Part shown: piece after piece, positions 54,201-61,853 of the stretch | How positions within the stretch are numbered: the first letter of the stretch is position 1 | How the letters are laid out: the number at the start of each line of letters is the position of its first letter | The notes under the pieces: model-generated | What the model was told of the DNA's origin: nothing | Databases searched by the model: none | Seen by the model: only the letters and a program-made list of their open reading frames with translations | Source of the DNA: Eopsaltria australis | Taxonomy: Eukaryota; Chordata; Aves; Passeriformes; Petroicidae | Assembly (NCBI GenBank): GCA_034509425.1 | Contig: JAVTVJ010011652.1 | Coordinates: 8,922,001 to 8,986,000, forward strand | Direction of reading: 5' to 3' | DNA length: 64,000 nt | Translations under genes and position numbers: made by a program

Positions 54201-55867
54201 GTGTCAGTAATTTTGGATGAGGAAGACTCAAAGCTTGTGCCATATACATGTACCACAGGCAGAAGAGCAATTCTGTACCAGCATGGAGACCACTTAGACG
54301 GCTTAATGAGCTTTTTTTGACTTTAATAGCTGGGATATATCTAAATGAGCTTTTTGTCTGTCTGCACATAGGGATGTACATCTTAACCTTTCAAAAGTTT
54401 GTCCTTGTGTAAGCTGTTTCTTCTAATAAGGCAAATGGAAAAAAGCAAGTTGGTCAGAAGAAAGATTCTGCATTCTACATTTCACAAATAATTTTAGACT
54501 TGTCTTATATTTATGCCACCTACTGATTTGGTAGGCAATAAAATTGTCAGGAGAAAATTCATATTATTTGTATGCCTACCTGAATTAAAATGACTCCTCC
54601 TCAAAGGTTTAGTTTAGAGACAAAATTGGAGCCAATCTTTATAGCTTGTTTCTGCTGGTGTCTGCAATATCCCAAACCAAACTAAATACCCCAGAAATTC
54701 CAAGGAAGTTTTAGAGCTGAAGCTGCAGCTGATGTCTAATCCTGTGTCCTCTGAGTCAGTAACAGAAAACCCACTGACTTCAAAGGGTGAAAATTTCATA
54801 CATGAACTTTATGGCTCTGAGCCATTTCCAATCAAAGAAACAAAACCCACCAGAAGGCTTACACAACATTCTCCAAAGACCTGTCTTGATGCACTGAAGC
54901 ACATAAAAATATTCTTAACCCTGGCATAACTTTGAACTGAAAGCACGGATTTCAGGACTTGACAGAAAGTATCACAAGCTATTCAGTATTAAATCAGCTG
55001 TGGGTGGGGCTTGTCCCTCTTCATTTTTAAAAGTAACATGATTTTTATCACAAAGCACCAGAATGAAGTAGCCAGTTGCACACAAGGAGAGTGTCTTGTA
55101 TCTTGGGCTGCTTGATTTGGGGTGCAACCAGCTCAACTGGCTGGTCTGGCAGCACCCCCACCTTCTCCACCTTCAGGCTGGGGCTTTGCCTTCACACTTT
55201 CTGGGCACTAACCTTTGCTGGTATTTGCCCTGAGCAGAAGACAGTTTACTGTTGTGCATTTCAGGGATTTGCTGCTATCTTAAGTAAAGTTCCTTGTCCA
55301 TATTTGAACAAATCCAGATCTACTTGACAGTCCCTCAAAAGTTTTTGCTGCACAGCCTTGCTTAAGTCAATGTTTTCCCCATAAATGGAGGCTTTGAGAG
55401 CTGAAAGGAGCTGCCTGGTGCAGGTAAGTGCTTGCCTTTGAAGTCAAGGAGTGAGACTGAGGAGGAGTCAAAAGAAAAATCCCATTTGCTGCAGCTCTAA
55501 AGTAAGCAGGTGATGAAACATGCATTTAAGTGCCTGCTGTTTTGTTCCCTATCAGATTGATGATGAAGATGATGGAGAAGAGAAGAATGGAGTCCTGGCA
55601 GCAGTGACAAACAGTTGCAGTGCCCCTGACAATACAAACAAGACCGATTCAAACACAAGCAAACAAACCAGCACTGACAGAAAAAGAGAGGGAAGTCAAC
55701 ACAGTGTGTGTAGTTCAGCAATGTCAGTAATGAGAAGACTTCTCTGTATCTTTGATTGCTTCCATGTTAAAAATCCATACCACATAGACAACTATGCCAG
55801 GTTCTCTTTCCCATTATCATTCATCATAATTAATGTACTTTATTGGGTGTATTATTTGTATTTCTAA
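17884..55867 (+). CDS. GABRP-like: GABA-A receptor subunit, pi or pi-like (nine joined coding exons)
   Basis: This encodes a subunit of a pentameric GABA-gated chloride channel in the plasma membrane. Joining 17884-17939, 23229-23332, 32423-32490, 33734-33951, 34584-34666, 39174-39311, 48851-49003, 49878-50071 and 55556-55867 gives 1,326 nt, or 441 residues plus stop, close to the recalled length of human pi (about 440). Visible parts are a signal peptide (1 to about 19), ligand-binding domain (about 40-237) with loop A LWVPDTF at 111-117, a Cys loop C156-C170 with 13 residues between, M1 (about 238-262), the PAR anion-selectivity motif at 268-270, M2 with Thr 6' (276) and Leu 9' (279), M3 (about 299-322) and M4 (about 421-441). 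N-glycosylation sequons lie at N98, N141 and N192. The patterns DYTATI, SWGY and [17 protein letters not shown] point to pi rather than alpha, beta, gamma, delta, theta or rho. The M3-M4 loop is unlike the pi loop I recall, so a paralogue is possible. Confidence 0.9.
17940..23228 (+). other. Intron 2
   Basis: This intron starts GTATGT and ends TTCCTTTTAG. It is AT-rich and has a T-run near 19890-19906. I recognise no gene, RNA or transposon in it. Short frames at 19072-19359 and 22347-22574 lack any family signature. Confidence 0.75.
23229..23332 (+). CDS. GABRP-like: GABA-A subunit exon: mature N-terminus
   Basis: 104 bases between CCTTTTAG| and |GTAAGT. It encodes residues 19-54, including [11 protein letters not shown], the conserved Gly-Tyr-(x)n-Leu-Arg-Pro opening of the Cys-loop ligand-binding domain. 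It matches the recalled pi form (GYNKFLRP) better than other subunits. It enters in phase 2 and leaves in phase 1. The variable stretch before this motif is rich in Glu, Lys and Ile. Confidence 0.85.
23333..32422 (+). other. Intron 3
   Basis: About 9.1 kb, from GTAAGT to TTTTTTTTGCAG. It contains an AT/AC microsatellite (27217-27263), an 18-base perfect palindrome (29477-29494) and a GC-richer stretch at about 30050-30310. The 159-codon open frame at 29334-29813 was examined and not accepted as a gene. A weak resemblance to a CR1 3' end at about 31385-31430 is too degraded to call. Confidence 0.75.
27217..27263. repeat. Compound (TA)n(CA)n(TA)n microsatellite
   Basis: (AT) units, then about seven CA units, then (AT) units again, in intron 3. 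Confidence 0.95.
32423..32490 (+). CDS. GABRP-like: GABA-A subunit exon: strand beta-1 region
   Basis: 68 bases, the usual length of this exon in GABA-A subunit genes, between TTTTTTTTGCAG| and |GTATTG. It encodes residues 54-76, including P-V-S-I-G and [14 protein letters not shown], the conserved beta-strand 1 region with the LDIASI core. It enters in phase 1 and leaves in phase 0. Confidence 0.93.
32491..33733 (+). other. Intron 4
   Basis: 1.2 kb, GTATTG to TTTTCTCTCTCAG. AT-rich, with no feature seen beyond splice signals. The open frame that begins at 33533 is intronic read-through into the next exon. Confidence 0.85.
33734..33951 (+). CDS. GABRP-like: GABA-A subunit exon: ligand-binding loops D and A
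   Basis: 218 bases between TCTCTCTCAG| and AAG|GTATGT, coding residues 77-149. It opens [12 protein letters not shown], where loop D of the complementary face lies, then L-W-V-P-D-T-F (loop A, 111-117), K-K-S-F-L-H and N-G-T-V-L-Y-A-L-R. Sequons N-K-S (98) and N-G-T (141) are present. Alanine in DYTAT and the LRQRW string are pi-like features by recall. It ends in phase 2. Confidence 0.95.
33952..34583 (+). other. Intron 5
   Basis: 632 bases from GTATGT to TTTTTTTCCCCAAG. Nothing else recognised inside it. Confidence 0.88.
34584..34666 (+). CDS. GABRP-like: GABA-A subunit exon: Cys loop
   Basis: 83 bases, standard for this exon across the family, between CCCCAAG| and |GTAAGA. It encodes [11 protein letters not shown], then K-Y-P-M-D and Q-T-C, so the two cysteines (156 and 170) enclose 13 residues: the signature disulphide loop. 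It ends ..L-Q-L-E-S plus the first base of Trp177 (phase 1). Confidence 0.95.
34667..39173 (+). other. Intron 6
   Basis: 4.5 kb from GTAAGA to GTGTCTCACAG. Contains a short degenerate telomere-like tract at 36283-36310. I saw no gene or transposon. A GC-richer patch at about 36650-36850 has overlapping open frames on both strands but no protein family signal. Confidence 0.8.
36283..36310. repeat. Short interstitial telomere-like repeat
   Basis: Four imperfect TTAGGG-type units in a row (ttagggttaggattgggt then tagggttag) inside intron 6. TTAGGG is the vertebrate telomere repeat. Such short internal tracts can arise by break repair or by drift. Confidence 0.6.
39174..39311 (+). CDS. GABRP-like: GABA-A subunit exon: loops B, F and start of C
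   Basis: 138 bases, the usual length of this exon, between TCTCACAG| and ACAG|GTAAAA. It encodes residues 177-223: [12 protein letters not shown], then R-G-N-D-S-V-R-G-L and [10 protein letters not shown]. Trp177 takes the place of the loop B Tyr of beta subunits, as recalled for pi. Sequon N-D-S at 192. This exon looks the least like human pi of the extracellular exons by recall. It ends in phase 1. Confidence 0.94.
40582..40646. repeat. TTTG-rich simple repeat
   Basis: Repeated gttt/gtttt units (tttgtttgttttgtttgttt) with interruptions, in intron 7. Confidence 0.85.
41990..42656. repeat. Degraded interspersed repeat, family uncertain
   Basis: Short strings in a fixed order (gcagcacccaaaaatgggta, gagtgcaggacttcacactt, ttgttgaattccat, ggacagaccccatgtg) resemble a widespread amniote/avian dispersed repeat that I recall in the form cagcacccagaactggacac ... 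gttgaacttcat. The copy is heavily diverged. It may be an ancient LINE/CR1-type or related remnant. Confidence 0.35.
44016..44066. repeat. T-rich tract
   Basis: Long T-runs broken by single G residues, in intron 7. Confidence 0.85.
48851..49003 (+). CDS. GABRP-like: GABA-A subunit exon: loop C end, M1, start of M2
   Basis: 153 bases, as in other family members, between CTTCCACAG| and ATAG|GTGAGA. It encodes residues 223-274: [13 protein letters not shown], then M1 with [10 protein letters not shown] and L-S-W-V-S-F-W-I, then S-V-P-A-R. The PAR motif before M2 is the anion-selectivity signature. It ends in phase 1, splitting Gly274. Confidence 0.96.
49004..49877 (+). other. Intron 8
   Basis: 874 bases from GTGAGA to TTTTTCCATTCCACAG. 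No other feature recognised. Confidence 0.88.
49878..50071 (+). CDS. GABRP-like: GABA-A subunit exon: M2 pore, M3, start of cytoplasmic loop
   Basis: 194 bases between TTCCACAG| and AAAG|GTATTT. It completes M2 ([13 protein letters not shown]), giving Thr at 6' (picrotoxin-site level) and Leu at 9' (gate), then the M2-M3 linker R-T-S-L-P and M3 with [12 protein letters not shown]. The N-C-F-I-K-A-I-D string is a strong pi resemblance by recall. It ends after ..S-S-K-E-L-P-K338 in phase 0, so later in-frame exons can be included or skipped freely. Confidence 0.96.
50072..55555 (+). other. Intron 9 (may be split by an optional exon)
   Basis: 5.5 kb from GTATTT to TTTTGTTCCCTATCAG. It contains two adjacent perfect hairpins (50922-50971), a candidate phase 0 exon (52338-52520) and a T-run at about 54071-54092. 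Nothing else recognised. Confidence 0.75.
52338..52520 (+). CDS. Candidate optional exon of the M3-M4 loop
   Basis: 183 bases lie between a good acceptor (pyrimidine tract, CTCTTTAAAG) and a donor GGGAG|GTCAGG. It enters and leaves in phase 0, which fits both neighbours (exon ends at 50071 and 55556 are phase 0), and is open for 61 codons. It would add a hydrophilic stretch starting [13 protein letters not shown] and rich in Ser, Thr, Glu and Pro, like GABA-A cytoplasmic loops, giving a 502-residue protein. Without it the length (441) matches human pi, so it may be alternative, lineage-specific or a chance frame. The +3 C of the donor is not ideal. Confidence 0.35.
55556..55867 (+). CDS. GABRP-like: GABA-A subunit last coding exon: cytoplasmic loop and M4
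   Basis: It begins after TTCCCTATCAG| in phase 0 and ends at TAA (55865-55867); 103 codons. It opens with an acidic run I-D-D-E-D-D-G-E-E, then an Asn/Ser/Thr/Lys-rich stretch, [11 protein letters not shown], the pre-M4 helix [10 protein letters not shown], and M4 ending [10 protein letters not shown]. The M4 end and the N-P-x-x-I-D-x-Y element are pi-like. The upstream loop is not like the Ser/Lys-rich pi loop I recall. Three aromatic residues close the C-terminus. Confidence 0.93.
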   Translation: MDDEDDGEEKNGVLAAVTNSCSAPDNTNKTDSNTSKQTSTDRKREGSQHSVCSSAMSVMRRLLCIFDCFHVKNPYHIDNYARFSFPLSFIIINVLYWVYYLYF

Positions 55868-56205
55868 ATATTTTATTTTGTAATATTAGTTTAAAGTTTA
55901 GAAAGTGGACATGGGGGGGGAAGTTGCAGAAAAATTAAGAAGTTACATTTGGATAAAGGGATATGAAAGGACATGCCATCTCTTCAAGTGTGTCTGAAAA
56001 TTTTGTTAACTCACTTTTCTGCTTTTAAATATCTGTCATCCAAAACTGACTTCCTATTTGCATGCATGTCCCATGAAACTACTTCTCAAAGGCCAGTAAG
56101 TCCTTTTTTTAATATTTAATGCTCAACTTTGTAAAATAAAAGTTATATTATACTTGTTTCTGAACTGCATTGAATAAATGGAAAAATAAAATGAAATGCT
56201 GTTTT
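55868..56205 (+). other. 3' UTR with clustered polyadenylation signals
   Basis: About 340 bases of AT-rich sequence follow the stop. AATAAA occurs at 56135-56140, 56173-56178 and 56185-56190, a cluster that suggests cleavage around 56155-56210. The exact end cannot be fixed from sequence. A run of eight or more G at about 55912-55920 lies inside. Confidence 0.7.
56135..56190 (+). terminator. Polyadenylation signal cluster (three AATAAA)
   Basis: Canonical hexamers at 56135, 56173 and 56185, within 325 bases of the stop codon and on the gene strand. A T-rich downstream element (gtttttcttttctgctttct) follows from about 56201. Confidence 0.7.
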
Positions 56206-59200
56206 TCTTTTCTGCTTTCTGTACTCAGTTTCTTCAGGTTTTGTCAATAATACATAAATTTTACAGTTTATATAAGAAAATGTTTAATTGCAGATCAAAG
56301 TGATTTTGCTACATAGGAAGAAACATTTTTGAAGATATGAGCGGCCAACACAAACCAAACAATCTGTTCATCTTTATAAGGTCACAAATATGTGTTGAGA
56401 TTCCTTTGGGTCTTTAGACAGAACTCCCACAGGCATCAATGGCTTTTGTCAGTAAGTGCAGAGCAGATTACAGGAATGGACTGGAGCCAAAAGGTTGGCA
56501 TCCAGAGAGATGTATTTCCCTGAGTGAGGATTTATTTAGCTATTCACCAATCCTTAATGGAATATTGCAATTTATCCTGACGTTTATACTCTGTACTCTG
56601 CTCAGTCACACCTGCCTGGGTAACTACTGTGCAGAGGAAAAATTTGATATGCTTAATTTTCAGCTTAGTAAATCCTCTTGAACCACATGCAGTTAAAAAA
56701 ATTCACATAATGGTGGAAAACTTCTTGAATAGAAAATAAAACCCTGGATGTGAGATAGCTCTTGGTAAAATAGGAGAAGTTTTACACTGATAAAATGATG
56801 ACCCACATGAGAGAATGGTCACAGGCAACGAAAAACCATAACAGTTTTTCCAAGTGGTTACTTCACTGACAGATATTGCAAGCCTGTCTCCTATACTGCA
56901 GCATGGAAGTTTAAAGGTGCTTATTATTATGTTGATACCTTTTTCTTGACCATAATATACGTATCTGTTGCATATATAGGTATAAATGTGTGCATGTGCT
57001 TTTATACACTGTGTATCTTGGCATTTCTGATGATCAGACTCACTGCACACACAGAAATGAATTAAAAAGCTCCCCCAACATGGGCAGCCTTGGACACACC
57101 TTTTCACCAGGATGCTGCCTGTGAGGAACACCATTACATAAGAAGGAAAAAAGTGCAAAATACCAGTGTGAGATAGATTTGCCCTTGCTCCCATCTAAAT
57201 CCATAAACAAACATTGCACACTGGTATACAACTATTAGATCACTAAAATCCCCTCAGAATTTTTATTTTCTAAAGATTGGCTACTGAAAATTTGCTTCTC
57301 TGTTGTTTTTAGTAATGCCTTTTGCAAGGCTTATTGAGGCAATGCAACTTCAAGAACAGTCTAGTGCCTCTTGGTACCTTGTGGCTATTCTGACTTTCAT
57401 ATGAAAGTAAATACATTCAAGAAATCAAACTAAGACTACCTGTGTTAATGAGCAGCCAAAAAAAAAATATCTTTTTTAAAATTCAACATTCTACTATTGA
57501 ATATTTAACCTTAAACCCTTTATTCAGGAACAGGCTGTATGACATTTTTTCTTGGAGGTCTAAAACTGGACGCTCAAGTCTCTTTCCAATTCTTACTCCC
57601 ATAAAATTTGCAGAAGAAAAATGTGAAATCTTTGTACTTAGTTTCTTAAATTTGAAGTTTACATTGTTCCTGAATATTTTCAAATAGTTACCTGTCATGT
57701 TAACACTAAATTTGGGATTTACATTTACTGCAAGCATAAAATAAGCATGAAGAGTTTTGTAGCTTCCAATTAATTTGGAGACAATTCACTTTAAATACTA
57801 TTTTTAAAAGCTGTTGAAGGTCTGAGCAACTTTATTTACAATGCCCTAGCTGAAAACAGGGTGTGTTTTCCCACTGATGTGCTAATTGTAAGCAGGGTTA
57901 GTCACTGAAGTCCCTCATGTTTTCATTAAAGAATTGAGTGCACAGCCAGATTATTTATTATTTTGCTTTGCATAATTCTGCATTAATTGCTAATTTCAAA
58001 AATAAAACCTTGTTTGACATAAATTTGTTACAAAAGATGTTCCCAACAGATTTCCAGTGTGCTGTATGAAGAATGAAGAACAGCCTTTGAATTAGCCTGT
58101 TCAAACATAGTTTCTGTCCCTAGATACTCCCAAATCCCTTGGAGTTAGTCAGAAAGGCTCCCCTAAGTAAGGAGCATTCATGACCAATTCACTGAACACC
58201 ACAGCTCAGAGGAAAATTAGAGAGAGGGAAGTCTCTCTCAGTGCTGAGACCAGGGGCCGAAGTTGAGGCTGAGAAAATGCCTTTGGTTTCATATCTGATG
58301 AAAAGACCTTGGACTTTTGGCAACCATTTTCTGGTTGATAGCTGAGTTTCTTACTTTGTTTTTAGTGTTTACTAATCAGAGACTTTCTCAGACTCATGAT
58401 TCAGATATGTTGTATTTTGAGATCACAGTGAGGGACCTGAGGCAGGTGAGGGGGGGTTGCAGGAGGAGTTGCTGATGCTCCTCACGTAGTTTTGCTCTGC
58501 TGTTAGCAGGACGTGCCCTGCTTTCCACGGATCCAAAGGCAGCAGCCAGCCCAAGGAATAACTTCCCTTCCTTTGTGGAATGTCTCCAAGCCTGGATTGC
58601 TTCAGCAGCCATCTCATAGGTGTTTAAGCATTGTTCAGACTAGAAAAACACCTCTGACCATAGCAAGATCTTTGATATTGTTTTATTTCTTGATGGAAAA
58701 GTATTATGAAAATAAAATCCTATGCTGAGATATTTAATCAGATATCATACTTTATTCCTTTTCTAGATTTTAGATATACGAAGGTATTAATCCTTGCTGC
58801 CTTTCCACTTCTTCAATTATCTGGTGTTTTTCTGATTCAGCTGTACTGTAGGTAAATATCTCCTGCAGCCTGGTTACTGTGATGCCACTTGTAATATTTT
58901 GAGAGTATTTTAAATATTCCACCCAAATCAAGAGGGGAATACTAATGAAGGTGATATTTTAGAACAGGTATTCATTAACCCTCTCATAAACTAAGAAGGC
59001 ATTTAAAATCAATATCAGATCATTTCTTTTAAGGCATAGGCAACTAAATAACCCATGTGAATACTCCAGTCAACACATATGACAAGCATAAGGTCAGGGC
59101 ATCCATCTGTTGATCTGAGTGCCCATCTTCACCGCAGTGGCCTTGGTTATTAAGAGTGCAACAGTAACTGAAACTTTCCTGCTGTGTAAGCCTCTTCGGT

Positions 59201-59261
59201 TTCTTGTGCTAATTATTTTAAAAGAACTGTTATGCCTTTTTGCATGGAAAAATATATCACC

Positions 59262-59265
59262 AAAA

Positions 59266-59309
<44 letters not shown>

Positions 59310-59311
59310 AG
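59262..59311. repeat. A-rich (A)nG tract
   Basis: A-runs of about 10-16 separated by single G residues. It could be a microsatellite or the tail of an unrecognised retroposed sequence. Confidence 0.9.
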
Positions 59312-61592
59312 ATGCTCCACGTTGTCACCCTGCAATTCAAAATGGAATTACCTAGAAGATTGTAGATTAAAGAATACTCACATACAGTAAAGCTGATGAC
59401 AAAAAAGCAGAGCAAGAAGCAGAGAGAGGTGAATGCTCTGCTGAAAGCCCTTGCCAGTGGCGTGGTGCAGCAGAGAGCCTGGAGCTGCTCTCCCAGTGCA
59501 GCCTGAGGGGTGCTGGGGAACTGGCGCTGCTGGTACAATTCACTCCGTGCAGCAGCAGATGGAGCTCATTAACTGCTCTTCATCATCGAACGAGCAAATG
59601 TAAATGGCAAATGCTGGTTAAGGAGGACTCTAGGGGAAAGCTATTACAAGCTGACATTTGTACTGTGGTAACTAGGTCATGTTTGTAGTGACAGGTTAAT
59701 TAAAGTCAGGCAGGACAGCATTGTCAGGTGGACTGCTTTTCACACTGAAGTTCAGGTTTCTCAAATCCTGATTGTTGTTTGCGCTGTTTTAGCCACTGAA
59801 ATCGAGCATATTCTGCCAGTCCATGAAATAACTTCATGACTGCAATGCCTTGCGTTTTAAGCATGAATTTTCGATCCTTCTGTTAAGGTTTTCTCTTGCA
59901 GGTTATAATGTTTCAAATCAAAGTAGTACAGCACCTCAATATTTCAAGGCAGGCAGAATAGTGGCTCTATTAACAGTTTCCCTCTAAAGATTTATGAATC
60001 CTAAATAAGTGTTCCCAGGTAATTCCCTGGCATATTGCTAGCAGTTGTCACAAAGATCAAGATAAAGATAAAAGCCAGTTTCAATCTTTTGGAAATTTCC
60101 CTTGGAAGAGGGCTGATTGAAAAAGTGGGAAGATGAGCTGTGAGAGTCTTCTGGGCTGATTAACAGGTCACTGCAAGAATGAGCCATCTCAACCTGAGAG
60201 CTGAAAACTGGAACAGATTCTTCTTGTAGAGCAGTGGGTGCTTGGCAGCACTTAAAGCAGATAAGCTGGACCTAATTTCAAACTCTAATGGATTTGCCAT
60301 CCCTTGTTCTTTAACTTTCTAATTAAAACCAGGGGTCCACTTCAATAATATTGCCAAATTCAGCTTTTCATCCCTTTCCATCTGGAGACATCTTTCTTTC
60401 CCAGTCCCATCTGACTGTCAAACTTTCCATCCTCAGACAGAGAAGGATGCAAGAGTATTTGGGGGCATTTCAGTCTCATGATTTGAGTTTAGTCATATAA
60501 TTTGGGTTCTGGGTTTCCTTCCAAATTGGAATGCACCCTGTTTTCCTATTCCAGATCAAACACAGACAAAACTTCAGAAGACAAGAAACCCCAGAAGATT
60601 TTAGCACCATCACATGTGCACACAAACCATGACCCTGATTAATTTTGAAATTCTGCTCTGAATTTAAGTTAAATCCAGTTTTAACCACTGGATAGCTTCA
60701 TCTGTAAAAACACACAAATATCTTCACTACTGTTGCTTTCCTGCTGTAGCAGGTAACTTTGGAACCTAGACAGTGAAAAGGTTTGATGCCAGGTTTATTT
60801 GATTTCTCCTAAAGGCAAGGAATTCAATTTTTCCTCTTTAAAATCAGATCAGGAATGGATTCAGAATAGCAGCTCTGGTTCTAGTTGGGGCTTGGCCACT
60901 TTGGATGCAGAAGAAGCTGACAAAACTAGAAAAAAATTAACATGAGAATATAAAATTGAGTTCAAACCTGAATTACATATTGACATGCTCAGCTTGTCAG
61001 TGCCCGGGGTCCTCATGTTAAAGTTAATGATGTTGCATCTCAGAAACAGTAACACACCTGTGAGATTGGTCACCATGGGCAAAACTGGCATTGCATGCAC
61101 TCATTTATTCTTGGAAAAGAGGGGAGAAGGGATTGTCTCCTCCTTTTCTATGTCCCAGTTTTATTAGAAGCCAGTTCATTTTGGTCCACTTCCAGTCTTG
61201 GTTTATCGAGCACCTGCTTTGAATGAGAGCCAGTACAAGGTGAACAAAAACACTGCATTTGTGTCTTCTACAGGAACCATCTGTTCATTTGAATGCTGAT
61301 CCATTAGACTCAGATGCAGAACTGTGTTGTGCATGTTGCTAAGTCAGTCCTTATCAAAGTGCTTTCCATACACAGCAATATATTTTGGATGGTATCTAAT
61401 GAATACAACTGTCATTTTTGTGGAGGTTTTTTTTTGGTGATATTTTCCATGCTTGGGAAGAAAAGATCTCTAGGAAAAGCTTCAACCCTATGCTCAGTAT
61501 ATGAGATGGTTGCAGGGATCCAATCCAATCTTTGCTTACCTTGGTAACCCTTAAGTGCATTTTGGAGAATACAACTGACAGTGTTGACCTCA

Positions 61593-61593
61593 A

Positions 61594-61648
<55 letters not shown>
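61593..61648. repeat. (AAT)n microsatellite
   Basis: About 18 uninterrupted trinucleotide units. Confidence 0.97.
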
Positions 61649-61649
<1 letters not shown>

Positions 61650-61830
61650 AGTAGATTAAGTCTGAAGAAATGTTTTAACTACACAAATATAAATCAAACC
61701 TTGCTCTCTACTTCTTAACCAGAAAGATAAGAGATAAAGCATTGTTTCATCTTTTCCTTTATGCTTTATCATCTTTGTATAAGTATTGTGCTCAAGTATC
61801 ATTACTTTTTGAGGTTCTTTCATAATGAAA

Positions 61831-61853
61831 GATTAGGGTTAGGGTTGGGTTAG
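61831..61853. repeat. Short interstitial telomere-like repeat
   Basis: gattagggttagggttgggt followed by tag: about three TTAGGG-type units, the second such tract in this window. Confidence 0.55.
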
